Counted from the stretch's first letter, positions 40,766-48,778 are shown. The stretch is 64,000 nt of DNA from Lautropia sp. (GCA_030532895.1 JAUNKF010000011.1:1-64000), one strand, 5' to 3'. Translations and numbers: made by a program. The notes: a model not told the origin generated them from the letters alone.

Positions 40766-40796
40766 CAAGCCGGTCGATGGCTCATCGGCCGGCTTG
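40766..40796 (+). terminator. Strong stem-loop between tatA and tatB
   Basis: CAAGCCGGTCGATG (40766-40779) pairs with CATCGGCCGGCTTG (40783-40796). This is a 14-bp stem with a single U-G wobble and a 3-base loop, followed by TTCCTTGTTG. It looks like a Rho-independent terminator with an imperfect U-tract. It probably allows partial read-through into tatBC, or it protects the tatA mRNA 3' end. Confidence 0.7.
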
Positions 40797-40868
40797 TTCC
40801 TTGTTGATGGTGGTGCGGACATGCGGTTTGCACCTTTTCATTCCTTTTTCTTCTCCTGCCTGTGATCG

Positions 40869-41390
40869 ATGTTTGACATCAGCTTCATGGAAATGCTGAT
40901 CGTGGCGGTGGGGGCGCTGGTCATCATCGGCCCCGAGCGGCTGCCGTCCGTTGCCCGCCAGGCTGGCCAGTGGATGAGCAAGGCTCGCCGCTATGTCGAG
41001 GATGTCAAATCCGATTTCAGCCAACAGATCGATCTGGCCGAGCTGAAATCGATCAAGAGCGAGGTCGAGGATTCGGCCCGTAGCCTCGAGCGCGGCTTTC
41101 AGGACACGGTGCAATCTGCCCAGTCGTCTTTCGACAGCTTGCAGTCTTCGCTCGATGCCTCGTCCGACTCGTCCTTGTCCAACCTGCCGCTTGACGAAGG
41201 CAGCCATTTTGATGGTCTGGGCTTGGATGACCCCTCGGCCTCGGGCGCCAAGACCACCGAGGCGCTGGCACCCACCGATTGGGACAAGGTCTACGAAGAC
41301 CGTCGCCTGCGCCAACGCCTCAAGGATCAGCGCATCGAGCGTGAGCGCGAGCGCGGGTTCAAACGTCCTCGTTTCCGGGTGCCACGCTGA
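40869..41390 (+). CDS. tatB: Sec-independent protein translocase subunit TatB
   Basis: TatB forms the substrate receptor with TatC. The 173 residues begin MFDISFMEMLIVAVGALVIIGPERLP, the family N-terminus with its single transmembrane helix. An amphipathic, Ser/Asp-rich helical region and an Arg/Lys-rich C-terminus follow. The stop overlaps the tatC start (TGATG). Confidence 0.96.
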   Translation: MFDISFMEMLIVAVGALVIIGPERLPSVARQAGQWMSKARRYVEDVKSDFSQQIDLAELKSIKSEVEDSARSLERGFQDTVQSAQSSFDSLQSSLDASSDSSLSNLPLDEGSHFDGLGLDDPSASGAKTTEALAPTDWDKVYEDRRLRQRLKDQRIERERERGFKRPRFRVPR

Positions 41391-42316
41391 TGTTCGGATG
41401 GTTTGCCAACAAGAAACCGGCCGTGCCGCCGGAAGAAGAAAACTTCATCTCGCACCTGACGGAGCTGCGTGACCGCCTCATCCGGTGCATCGCGGTCATT
41501 CTCGTCCTCTTCCTGATGTGCTTCTACGTGGCGCCCGAGCTGATGAAGTTCCTCGCGCGCCCGCTGGAGGCGGCCTTGCCGGCCGGCTCCAAAGCCGTGT
41601 TCGTGGCGGGCGAGGGGGCTTTCTTCACGCTCACGAAGATTGCGCTGCTCACGGCCGTGCTGCTCTCCTTGCCCTTCGTGCTCTATCAGGCATGGGCCTT
41701 CGTGGCGCCGGGCCTCTATGCCCATGAACGCCGCTTTGCCGGGCCGTTGATCGTCTCCTCGGTGTTCTTCCTGGTGGTGGGCATCGGCTTTGCCTACATC
41801 TTCGTGCTGCCCGTGGCCTACAAGTTCTTCTTTGCCTTTGCCGAGAAGACCGGGGCCGATGTGATGCAGGATTTGCAGCGTTACTGGGATTTCACGCTCT
41901 CGATCTTCTTTGGCTTTGGGCTGGCCTTCGAGGTGCCGGTGGTGGAAATGCTGCTGGTGAAACTCGGCATGGTCTCCACCGAGCAACTGCGCGCGGCACG
42001 CCGCTACGTGATCGTGGGCGCCTTCGTCGTGGCCGCCGTGCTGACGCCGCCCGACGTGCTCTCGCAATTCATGCTGGCCGTGCCGCTGATCCTGCTCTAT
42101 GAGCTGGGCATCTTCCTCGCGGGCTTTCTGGCCGAACGCAGCCGCGCGCCGGATGACTTGGCCGATGACCCTTCTGAGGAAGGTGGGGCGTTGGCCCAAG
42201 CCCAAGTCCAACAAGCCCAGGCCCAAACCCAGCCCCAGCCCCAGCCCCAGCCCCAAGCCGGTGATGCCGCATCTGGCAGCCAGCCGACAAGACAAGCAGG
42301 GCAGGATCAGGTTTGA
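41390..42316 (+). CDS. tatC: Sec-independent protein translocase subunit TatC with Gln/Pro-rich tail
   Basis: TatC binds twin-arginine signal peptides. The 308 residues contain about six transmembrane helices. The conserved N-terminal SHLTELRDRLIR, the FLVVGIGFAYIFVLP and YWDFTLSIFFGFGLAFEVPVVE segments, and PPDVLSQF are present. From about residue 262 the C-terminus is a low-complexity Ala/Gln/Pro tail, partly encoded by tandem CAGCCC hexamers (42230-42255). Such a tail is absent from the ~255-residue family norm. A likely Tat substrate, the Rieske protein PetA, is encoded about 8.3 kb downstream. Confidence 0.96.
   Translation: MFGWFANKKPAVPPEEENFISHLTELRDRLIRCIAVILVLFLMCFYVAPELMKFLARPLEAALPAGSKAVFVAGEGAFFTLTKIALLTAVLLSLPFVLYQAWAFVAPGLYAHERRFAGPLIVSSVFFLVVGIGFAYIFVLPVAYKFFFAFAEKTGADVMQDLQRYWDFTLSIFFGFGLAFEVPVVEMLLVKLGMVSTEQLRAARRYVIVGAFVVAAVLTPPDVLSQFMLAVPLILLYELGIFLAGFLAERSRAPDDLADDPSEEGGALAQAQVQQAQAQTQPQPQPQPQAGDAASGSQPTRQAGQDQV
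42227..42260 (+). repeat. CAGCCC-type hexanucleotide tandem repeat in tatC
   Basis: The stretch AACCCAGCCCCAGCCC and its continuation repeats a CAGCCC/CCAGCC unit about four to five times. It encodes alternating Gln and Pro in the TatC tail. Short hexamer tandem repeats can expand or shrink by slippage without changing the reading frame. Confidence 0.7.
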
Positions 42317-42330
42317 AGGTTTGAAGGTTG

Positions 42331-42354
42331 CCGGCCGTTTGATGAAGCGGCCGG
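42331..42354. terminator. Inverted repeat after tatC
   Basis: CCGGCCG (42331-42337) pairs with CGGCCGG (42348-42354), a 7-bp stem with a 10-base loop. It lies 14 bases past the tatC stop, between the convergent genes tatC and the LysE exporter. There is no T-run on either side, so its function as a terminator is uncertain. Confidence 0.35.
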
Positions 42355-42538
42355 ACATCCATAAGACGCAGCCCATGATTCGCTGCCCATGAAGCGGTTG
42401 GCGTCTCTCTTCATCCACTCCCGTCTGCCTGTTGAAGCGCTCATGCGCTGCCATTGAGCAGCGTCATGCCCGTCTTCTCCGTTTGGTGGAACGCTTGCGA
42501 TCTTTGTTTGAAGCGTGTGATGGGCCTATGCAAGCGTC

Positions 42539-43150
42539 CTAAAGAACGCCCCTCAGCATGATCAAAACGGAGGCGGCCAACACCACCGCCATCACCCGGT
42601 TGACGATTCTGGCATCGAAGCCCGCACGGCTGATCTGGGCGCCCACCACCACCCAGACCAGCAGGGACAGAAAGCAGACCACGAAGAAGACGACGGCAAA
42701 AGCCGAGAGTTGAAGCATCGGCGCCGGATGCGGCAGCACATAGAGCGACACGGCCGACAGCGCCACGAACCAGGCTTTGGGGTTGGATGTCTGCGTGAAC
42801 AGCCCGCTAAGCAGACCAGGGCGAGCATCTGGCCCTGCTGAAGACACCTCCCCCGGCGCCGTGCCGATGCGCCAGGCCAGATAGAGCATGTAGCCGCCGC
42901 CCAGCAAGGCGATGGGCGTTGAATACGCCTGAATGAAGCCGATCACCGACTGGGCACCACCGCCCAGCAGCAACAGGACACCCACGAAGCCGGCCGTTGC
43001 CCCCAGCACATAGGGCAGGCTTTTGACCACGCCAAAGCGTGCCCCCGAGGCAAAAGACAGCACGTTGACCGGGCCGGGCGTGATCGACGTGGCCAGGGCG
43101 AACATGACCATCGAGAGCAGGCCGGTGCTTGTCGAATCCGATATCTCCAT
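42539..43150 (-). CDS. LysE/RhtB-family amino-acid exporter
   Basis: The ATG at 43150 (MEISDSTSTGLLSMVMF) is used; a longer in-frame extension is GC-poor in motif content and unsupported. The 203 residues have six hydrophobic helices and the family pattern ITPGPVNVLSFASGARFG near the N-terminus, then GGGYMLYLAWRI and NPKAWFVALSAVSLYV. LysE/RhtB proteins export amino acids such as lysine, homoserine or threonine; the substrate is not known here. It lies downstream of the broken AraC regulator on the same strand. Confidence 0.88.
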   Translation of the reverse strand: MEISDSTSTGLLSMVMFALATSITPGPVNVLSFASGARFGVVKSLPYVLGATAGFVGVLLLLGGGAQSVIGFIQAYSTPIALLGGGYMLYLAWRIGTAPGEVSSAGPDARPGLLSGLFTQTSNPKAWFVALSAVSLYVLPHPAPMLQLSAFAVVFFVVCFLSLLVWVVVGAQISRAGFDARIVNRVMAVVLAASVLIMLRGVL

Positions 43151-43323
43151 CCTTTCCCCCTTACGGTTATCCTGCTGCCAGGCAGGTGCCAAGCACAGAT
43201 GCCAAGGCGAAGCTGTCAGGCCGAAGATGAGCGAATGGCTGGACGCCACTTTGATCATCGGCCGCTTGGGTGCCATGCTAGAAAGGGGGGCGGGGTGACG
43301 TCTTGTACGAAACTAAGCTTCAT

Positions 43324-43347
43324 CCCGAACCCGAACCCGAACCCGAA
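43324..43347. repeat. CCCGAA hexanucleotide tandem repeat, four copies, in a 304-base gap
   Basis: The 304-base gap from 43151 to 43454 has no credible gene. It contains four perfect CCCGAA units followed by a degenerate copy (CCTGAG) and, 8 bases later, another CCCGAA. The same hexamer occurs within the prmC gene at 61793-61810. Its function is unknown. Confidence 0.7.
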
Positions 43348-43454
43348 CCTGAGCTTCAGCCCGAAATGAGTCACGGGCATGAACAAAGGCATAGGAAAGG
43401 GGAGCAATAGCCGTCATGGGCAGCATGCGGTCAAGGTGCTGTTGTCATGTGTTT

Positions 43455-44342
43455 TCAGTGGCACACGAAACGGGAAGGGGTGATGCCAAACACTTTTCTG
43501 AAGTGACGGATGAAATGCGGCTGGTCATGAAAGCCGAGCAGCGCCGCCACATCGGCCGAACGCATGCCGCCTGCGAGCATCGACTTGGCATGGTTCATCT
43601 TGCGATGGATCAGATAAGCATGGGGCGGCATGCCGCGGGCACGCTTGAAGCTCTGAATAAAATAATTTGGATGCAAATCAAGTTATGAGGCGAGTGCCTG
43701 GATGCCCAGCGGCTCCGTGGCATGGCTATCGACGTGCGCATCGATGATGTCCTGCGCCCGTTGGATGAGTCGATTCTCCCGCCCTGGTGCTCGGGTGATT
43801 TCCCGGCCGTGGCGCTCAAACACCAGTGCCAAGGTTTGGGTGAGGATTTCCTCGGCTCGCATCTGGTAATCCGGCCACGATTCAGGTTGGTTCAGCGTGC
43901 TTGCCAAGGCCAACAGTGCTGCGCTGATGCGGCCGTCATGATCCACGGGGGTGATGCTCTGAAAACCTTTTGGGTGGGGCAGCTCCAGCACCTGCTGAAC
44001 CGCTGCTTCCGAGACGTACAGCATCTTGTAACGCAAGCCATCGGCCAGGGCATATCCGGTGTGCAGCTCTTCGGGGTTCATCAGCGATAGCGTTTGCGTG
44101 GGCAGCGCATGTTGGGCGCCCCGGCACCAATAACCACCGACGCCCTGCGTGATGGCGCCAATGGCAAAGCTGTCGTGCGCATGCTTGCCAAAGGCTTCTT
44201 TCACCGCATTGGCTTCAAACAGCTCGATGTGATGAAAGCTGCTGAGTCGGTGCAGACGGTTCTGATCCGGTTGCCTGATTTGGGGGATCGGTTCGGACTG
44301 ATTTGGAGCCAGGGGGCTTGTCATTGAGGTGGGTTTCTCCAT
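43455..44342 (-). pseudogene. AraC-family transcriptional regulator interrupted by an in-frame stop
   Basis: The first part (44342 to 43683, 219 residues) has an AraC-type N-terminal sensing domain (AHDSFAIGAITQGVGGYWCRGAQH) and the start of the DNA-binding domain (AQDIIDAHVDSHATEPLGIQALAS). A TAA at 43683-43685 then stops the frame. The same frame continues without gap as LDLHPNYFIQSFKRARGMPPHAYLIHRKMNHAK to the end at 43455, which is the rest of the AraC helix-turn-helix pair. A single change from a Tyr-like codon to TAA would explain it. Unless read through, the regulator lacks most of its DNA-binding domain. It probably once controlled the downstream LysE exporter. Confidence 0.75.
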
Positions 44343-44659
44343 CTTCTTTGGCTTGCCTCGCTGTTCAGGCGTTGTCTGGTGCGGTGAAACAGTAGCATGG
44401 AGGCGTCATGCATTCAGCTTGTATGCTAGGGCTCTCGATAATGCGGGGTTGTGACGGCACAATGAATCCCCGCTCGGCTTCTGTTGTTCAATGCAAAGCT
44501 GGGGTAGACGTTCATGCTCTGAATCCGGTGGAGCATCTTAGTTTTGTACAAGATATGCGCGGCTTCTCGAAGAAAAACCCTTAGACTCAATCCTGAAAAA
44601 CCCTTATTTCCGCTAAAAAAAAGTTCCGCTACGATACAAATTACACAAAAGGAGACGAA
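44343..44659. other. Intergenic region with a sharp fall in GC
   Basis: I see no gene here. The first ~60 bases are GC-rich like the core genome; from about 44520 the DNA becomes AT-rich, as in the methyltransferase that follows. Candidate -10-like sequence TACGATACAAAT is at about 44629. AAGGAG is at 44650-44655, just before the methyltransferase ATG. A 92-codon minus frame overlapping the methyltransferase start lacks support. Confidence 0.4.
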
Positions 44660-45394
44660 ATGAAAGTTGACAAAACGATCGAGTATTACGATCAGGTCGC
44701 GCACCTTTACGATTCTTTGTATCAGTCATCCATTAGTAAAGCAGAAGATTATATTGTGAAGCAACGCTTGGAAAATATTATTCTTCCTGGTCAGGAGGTT
44801 CTTGACTGTGGGTGTGGAACTGGCTTGGCAAGAGAGCTTTTGCAAGAAAGGTGCATAAAATATACTGGGATTGATATTTCTTCCGAAATGATCGGTATTG
44901 CTTCTTCGAAATTTCCGTCAAGTGTTTTTGTAACAGGGGATATGGCCGATTTGAGTAATTTTAAATGCAAGTCAATTGATCGGATTATTTCTATCAATGG
45001 TTCATTCTCTCATGTCCAAAACTATAAAGAAGCAATCAGAGAGTTTGAGAGGGTTCTTTTGCCGAATGGAAAGCTTTTTTTGATGGTCTATAATAGATTT
45101 TCTATCAAGAGGATTTCTCGTCTAAAATTTAAAAAGAACGATCAATATATTATAAGAAATGACAAGGAAAATTCTTCTTTTCGGTCTAGTGCTATGTTTT
45201 GGTCTCGCTCTTTGGCAATCAAGGAGTTGTCTGTATTTAAGGATGTAAGGGTTTCTGGTCTCAATATATATGGGGACTATCTTGATAAATTGCTTTCTCC
45301 CAGAGTGGCTCTTTCGTTGCTCAAGTTTGAATCTAAGCTTCCCTACTTTTTTCAACGCTTTGCGCACGCCTTGATGATCGAGGCGACCAAATGA
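44660..45394 (+). CDS. Class I SAM-dependent methyltransferase, AT-rich
   Basis: The 244-residue protein has SAM-binding motif I EVLDCGCGTGLARELL at about 46-61 and the acidic loop GIDISSEMIGIA (D72). Motif II-like VTGDMADLSN and a motif III-like region FERVLLPNGKLFLMVYNRFS follow. The family gives no clear substrate. The gene is far more AT-rich than its surroundings, with many A/T-ending codons such as AAA, ATA and TTT, so it was probably acquired. AAGGAGACGAA precedes the ATG. It overlaps the next gene by four bases (ATGA). Confidence 0.85.
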   Translation: MKVDKTIEYYDQVAHLYDSLYQSSISKAEDYIVKQRLENIILPGQEVLDCGCGTGLARELLQERCIKYTGIDISSEMIGIASSKFPSSVFVTGDMADLSNFKCKSIDRIISINGSFSHVQNYKEAIREFERVLLPNGKLFLMVYNRFSIKRISRLKFKKNDQYIIRNDKENSSFRSSAMFWSRSLAIKELSVFKDVRVSGLNIYGDYLDKLLSPRVALSLLKFESKLPYFFQRFAHALMIEATK

Positions 45395-45966
45395 TCATCT
45401 TGATCACTTTGCTCAGCGCTATCCAGTACATCCCCTATTTTTTGGCAATTGCTCGCCGGCAAACTCGCCCCTCTGTCAGTGGCTGGAGCTGTTTTGCGCT
45501 CTCTCTTGCTGTCACCATCGCCGCGTCGGTCCAAAGTGGCTCTTACAGCATCCTGATATCAACGGGATTGAGTCTGCTATGTCAATTTGCCATCATCGGG
45601 ATAGGGCTGAGGGTGGGCGTGGCACAGAAGCCGTCGCGCCAGGAACTGCTCATTCTGGCTACGGTTTTTGCCAGCATCCTGATCTGGTTCTTGGCCGGCA
45701 GCCCTCAAACGGCCATTTTTATCAATCTGGTGGTGGACGTGATTGGCACCGGCCTGATCTTGAAAAAGCTTTATGCTCTGCCTCGTACCGAAGCACCTGC
45801 CACCTGGATGCTGGGCGCCCTTGGTTCTGGTTTGGCCGCCTGGCATTTTCGTGAGCCTTTCGATATCAACGCCATCTATCTACTGACGATCTTCATCTCC
45901 AACCTCAGTGTGCTGATGTTGATTGGGTGGCAACGATTACCCATGCGGAACTATCCGAACTCTTGA
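45391..45966 (+). CDS. Predicted polytopic membrane protein of unknown function
   Basis: The 191-residue protein appears to have six or seven hydrophobic helices. The first half (IQYIPYFLAIARRQTRPSVS, then a helix pair) and the second half show a faint internal similarity. The pattern recalls two-repeat PQ-loop-like transporters, but no clear PQ motif is present and I do not name a family. It overlaps the methyltransferase by four bases, so the two are probably translated together. Its base composition is much less AT-rich than that gene. An IS3-family element follows 60 bases downstream. Confidence 0.7.
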   Translation: MIILITLLSAIQYIPYFLAIARRQTRPSVSGWSCFALSLAVTIAASVQSGSYSILISTGLSLLCQFAIIGIGLRVGVAQKPSRQELLILATVFASILIWFLAGSPQTAIFINLVVDVIGTGLILKKLYALPRTEAPATWMLGALGSGLAAWHFREPFDINAIYLLTIFISNLSVLMLIGWQRLPMRNYPNS

Positions 45967-46076
45967 TCCGATGGGGCAACATGTCTCCGCGGATTGGCTG
46001 CGCCAAGCAGTCGCCCCTTCAAAATTTGAACCGCCCCGAGTTTTTAGGAGGCTTCAATCTTTGACAAGATGGAGCC

Positions 46077-46400
46077 ATGAAGAAGTCAACGAAGTTTTCT
46101 CCAGAAGTCCGCGAACGAGCTGTTCGCCTGGTGTTCGAGTCACGCGCCGAGCATGCATCACAATGGGCTGCGATCGCAGCCATTGCCCCCAAGATCGGTT
46201 GTTCGGCCCAGACCCTGTGCAATTGGGTTCGGCAGTACGAGCGCGATACCGGACAGCGTGATGGCGTCACGACCGCCGAAGCCGAGCGCATCCGGGCGTT
46301 GGAGCGAGAGAACCGGGAGTTGAAGAAGGCCAACGAGATCCTGCGTCTGGCCAGTGCTTTTTTCGCCCAGGCGGAACTCGACCGCCACAAGAAGTTGTGA
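46077..46400 (+). CDS. IS3-family transposase OrfA
   Basis: The 107-residue protein has the helix-turn-helix of the IS3/IS911 OrfA group. [15 protein letters not shown] is at the N-terminus, [20 protein letters not shown] forms the recognition helix, and the leucine-zipper region [20 protein letters not shown] follows. It ends with a four-base overlap with the OrfB remnant. It appears intact but cannot act alone. Confidence 0.92.
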   Translation: MKKSTKFSPEVRERAVRLVFESRAEHASQWAAIAAIAPKIGCSAQTLCNWVRQYERDTGQRDGVTTAEAERIRALERENRELKKANEILRLASAFFAQAELDRHKKL

Positions 46401-46771
46401 AAGCCTTCATCGACGAGCACCGGAAGACCTTCGGGGTCGAGTCGATTTGCAGGGGGCTGCAAGTTGCCCCGTCGATGTACTGGCGTCATGCGGCGCGTCT
46501 GCGCAACCCTGAGCCTCGCTGTCATCGGCCACGTCGAGACGAGCGGTTGGATGACAATGGGTTGGCTGAATCCATCATTGGCTTGTATAAGGCAGAAGTG
46601 ATCCATCGCCAAGGTTTCCGTAAGAGCACTCAAGCGGCGGAACTGGCCTTGCTGGAATGGGGCTGCTGCTTCGACCATCATCGCTTGCTGGCCCGCATTG
46701 GCTATGTGCCGCCGGTAGAAGCTGAGGCAAACTACTATCAACGTCAAACCGAGCAGGCCGTGATGGTCTGA
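46397..46771 (+). pseudogene. IS3-family transposase OrfB, internally deleted
   Basis: The remnant starts at GTG 46397 with the OrfB N-terminus ([32 protein letters not shown]). At about residue 50 (near 46550) it jumps to the C-terminal part (DDNGLAESIIGLYKAEVIHRQG, ending EAEANYYQRQ). Only the last Glu of the DDE triad and its following Lys (E-x6-K) remain; the two Asp residues are lost. It is about 124 residues against a usual ~280, so roughly 450 bases are missing. The frame is kept, but the protein should be inactive. Confidence 0.88.
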
Positions 46772-46887
46772 CTCAAACCAACGGGCCTCCTCGATACTCG
46801 GGGCGGTTCATCATGGGGTGCCTTGCTCGTGATCACAACGGGCATGCTCATCGTGGTTTTTGGCCCCGTCATGAGGAGACAACGACA

Positions 46888-47337
46888 ATGACCGACAACA
46901 GCAACAGCAACAGCAACAGCCTGGACAACTATCCCGTCCAAACCTTCGACAAGATTCGCTACTCGGACACAGACCGGCAGGGGCACGTCAACAATGCGGT
47001 GTTCTCAACCTTTCTGGAAACCGGCCGCGTCGAGATTCTCTATGATCCCGCGAACGAGTTGGTGAAAGACGGCATCGAGTTTGTCATCGCCCGGCTCACG
47101 CTCGATTATCTGGGCGAGATGCACTGGCCCGGCAACGTCACCATCGGCTCGCGCATCGAGCGTCTCGGCAACTCGTCCATCACACTGGCGCAGGTGCTCT
47201 ATCAGGGCGACAAGCTCACGGCCAAGGCCGAAACCGTGTTGGTGCAGCTCGATTCCGCCTCACGCCGGGCCAAGCCTTTTGATGAGAAGGCCCGCGGCTT
47301 TTTCGAGGGGATGAGGGCGGGGCAGTCCAACCGTTAA
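46888..47337 (+). CDS. Acyl-CoA thioesterase, hotdog (4HBT) family
   Basis: The ATG at 46888, with GAGGAG eight bases upstream, gives 149 residues. FDKIRYSDTDRQGHVNNAVF is the 4HBT/YbgC signature with the catalytic Asp, and FLETGRVE follows. The first residues after Met-Thr-Asp are an Asn-Ser repeat encoded by four AACAGC units (46897-46920). Such enzymes hydrolyse acyl-CoA thioesters; the substrate is unknown. It lies directly after the IS remnant and may be part of the accessory region. Confidence 0.85.
   Translation: MTDNSNSNSNSLDNYPVQTFDKIRYSDTDRQGHVNNAVFSTFLETGRVEILYDPANELVKDGIEFVIARLTLDYLGEMHWPGNVTIGSRIERLGNSSITLAQVLYQGDKLTAKAETVLVQLDSASRRAKPFDEKARGFFEGMRAGQSNR
46897..46920 (+). repeat. 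AACAGC hexanucleotide tandem repeat, four copies
   Basis: Four perfect AACAGC units encode (Asn-Ser)x4 at the N-terminus of the thioesterase. A change in copy number would lengthen or shorten the protein without a frameshift. Confidence 0.8.
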
Positions 47338-47438
47338 ACCGTTCTTGATCAAAGTGTTTGTGCCTCGCCAAAGAGAGACATGACTTGACGCCAATGCGCT
47401 GAAAGCACTCTCTTTGGCAAGCAGCCCTTGCCTGCCCA

Positions 47439-48710
47439 TCACTCCGCCGCGCCTTTCTCCTCGGCCTCACCCTCCGCCGCATCCCGTGCTTCGGTACTCG
47501 CATTGGGCCGTGCACCAATCGTGATCGGCAGGCTGATTGCCTGCCCTTCGCGCAGGAAGCGGAAGTTGGCCTGCGAGCCGGGGGCGAGGCGGGCGATGGT
47601 GTTCAGCATGTGGGTGGTGTCGGTGATGTCATCCTTGTCGATGCCGATGAGGATGTCACCGGTACGCACGCCGCCTTGTTCGGCCGGGCTGTTGCGCACG
47701 ACACCGGCGATGATGGCGCCTTGTTGCTGGGCGGGCAGCTCCAGCGCTTCACGCAGCTCGGGGGTGAGGTCCTGCGGTTCCACGCCGATGTAGCCCCGGA
47801 TGACGCGGCCGTGGGTGATGATCTGTTGCATCACCTCCTGCACGATGGAGATCGGGATGGTGAAGCCGATGCCGAGCGAGCCGCCGGTGCGGGAGTAGAT
47901 GGCGGTGTTGATGCCGAGCAGCCGGCCACGGGAATCCACGAGGGCGCCGCCCGAGTTGCCGGGGTTGATGGCGGCGTCGGTCTGGATGAAATTCTCGAAG
48001 GTGTTGATGCCGAGCTGGGTGCGGCCCAGCGCCGAGATGATGCCCATCGTGACGGTTTGGCCCACGCCGAAGGGGTTGCCAATGGCCAGCACCACGTCGC
48101 CCACCGAGATGTCGCTCATTTTGCCGAAGTCGATGACAGGCAGGCCGCGTTTGTCGATCTTGAGCACGGCCAGGTCGGTATCGGGGTCGCTGCCGATCAG
48201 CTGGGCGGGCAGGCGCTCGCCGTCAGCGAGGATCACCTCGATCTGTGTGCCATCGCCCAGCACATGATGGTTGGTGAGGATGTAGCCATCGGGGCTGGCG
48301 ATGACACCGGAACCCATGTCGGCATCGAGATTTTCCGGCTCGTCGTCGGTGTCTTCCTGGAAGGGGGCGGGCAGTTTGCGGCGGGGCGGGGCATCGCCGC
48401 TGCTGCCGTCTTCGGTGGTGGCCACGCCATCGTTACGGGCGGAGATGCTGACCACGGCCGGGGTGGCGCGCTGGGCGGCCTCGCTATATGACAGAATGGC
48501 AGGTGGTGCCGAGGCCGGCGCCTTGGCCTGGCTGGTGGTGTCGGCTGGTGTGGCTGGCTGTGCGCTGGGGGCCTGTACGGGCGCGCTGCGGGCGGCCGTG
48601 GCTGGCTCGCGGCTTGGCAGCCATTCGGGGCGGAAGGTGCTGATGACGAACAGCCCGGCCACCGCGAGGGTGACGCCTTGCGCAAACAGCAGCCAGAGTC
48701 GTTTCAACAT
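47439..48710 (-). CDS. S1C-family serine protease (DegS/DegQ-like)
   Basis: The 423-residue protein has an N-terminal hydrophobic anchor (LLFAQGVTLAVAGLFVIS) and a Pro/Ala-rich linker to about residue 70. The trypsin-like domain has H149 (TNHHV), D179 (DTDLAV) and S253 (GNSGG). One PDZ domain follows (IRGYIGVEPQDLTPELREAL, GDILIGIDKDDI). The single PDZ and anchor resemble DegS, which senses unfolded outer-membrane proteins; that role is inferred. It is on the minus strand, opposite to tatC, with which it is often near in relatives, and divergent from the NIF3 gene. Confidence 0.92.
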   Translation of the reverse strand: MLKRLWLLFAQGVTLAVAGLFVISTFRPEWLPSREPATAARSAPVQAPSAQPATPADTTSQAKAPASAPPAILSYSEAAQRATPAVVSISARNDGVATTEDGSSGDAPPRRKLPAPFQEDTDDEPENLDADMGSGVIASPDGYILTNHHVLGDGTQIEVILADGERLPAQLIGSDPDTDLAVLKIDKRGLPVIDFGKMSDISVGDVVLAIGNPFGVGQTVTMGIISALGRTQLGINTFENFIQTDAAINPGNSGGALVDSRGRLLGINTAIYSRTGGSLGIGFTIPISIVQEVMQQIITHGRVIRGYIGVEPQDLTPELREALELPAQQQGAIIAGVVRNSPAEQGGVRTGDILIGIDKDDITDTTHMLNTIARLAPGSQANFRFLREGQAISLPITIGARPNASTEARDAAEGEAEEKGAAE

Positions 48711-48778
48711 GCCGCGGCACCTGCCGAAGGTTTCAGACTGCGTTGAACGAGCCGGGACGGCTCGGTGGAGATGAATGA

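Larger units (their letters stand above)
46027..46809 (+). mobile_element. IS3-family insertion sequence, internally deleted
   Basis: The ends are inverted repeats that match at 23 of 26 positions and are identical over the first 15 (TGAACCGCCCCGAGT at 46027; its reverse complement ends at 46809). Inside are an intact orfA and an orfB missing its middle. The total of 783 bases is well short of the 1.2-1.3 kb usual for the group. No clear target-site duplication is seen, so the element may have been rearranged. Confidence 0.85.

Noticed and set aside
43324-43347. Possible CRISPR-like array
   Set aside because: Units are only six bases with no spacers; no cas genes are present.
44426-44704. 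92-codon minus frame overlapping the methyltransferase start
   Set aside because: No ribosome-binding site or motif; the methyltransferase has both.
46380-46402. Programmed -1 frameshift site between orfA and orfB
   Set aside because: No A6G-type slippery run is seen; orfB has its own GTG in the four-base overlap, and orfB is deleted anyway.
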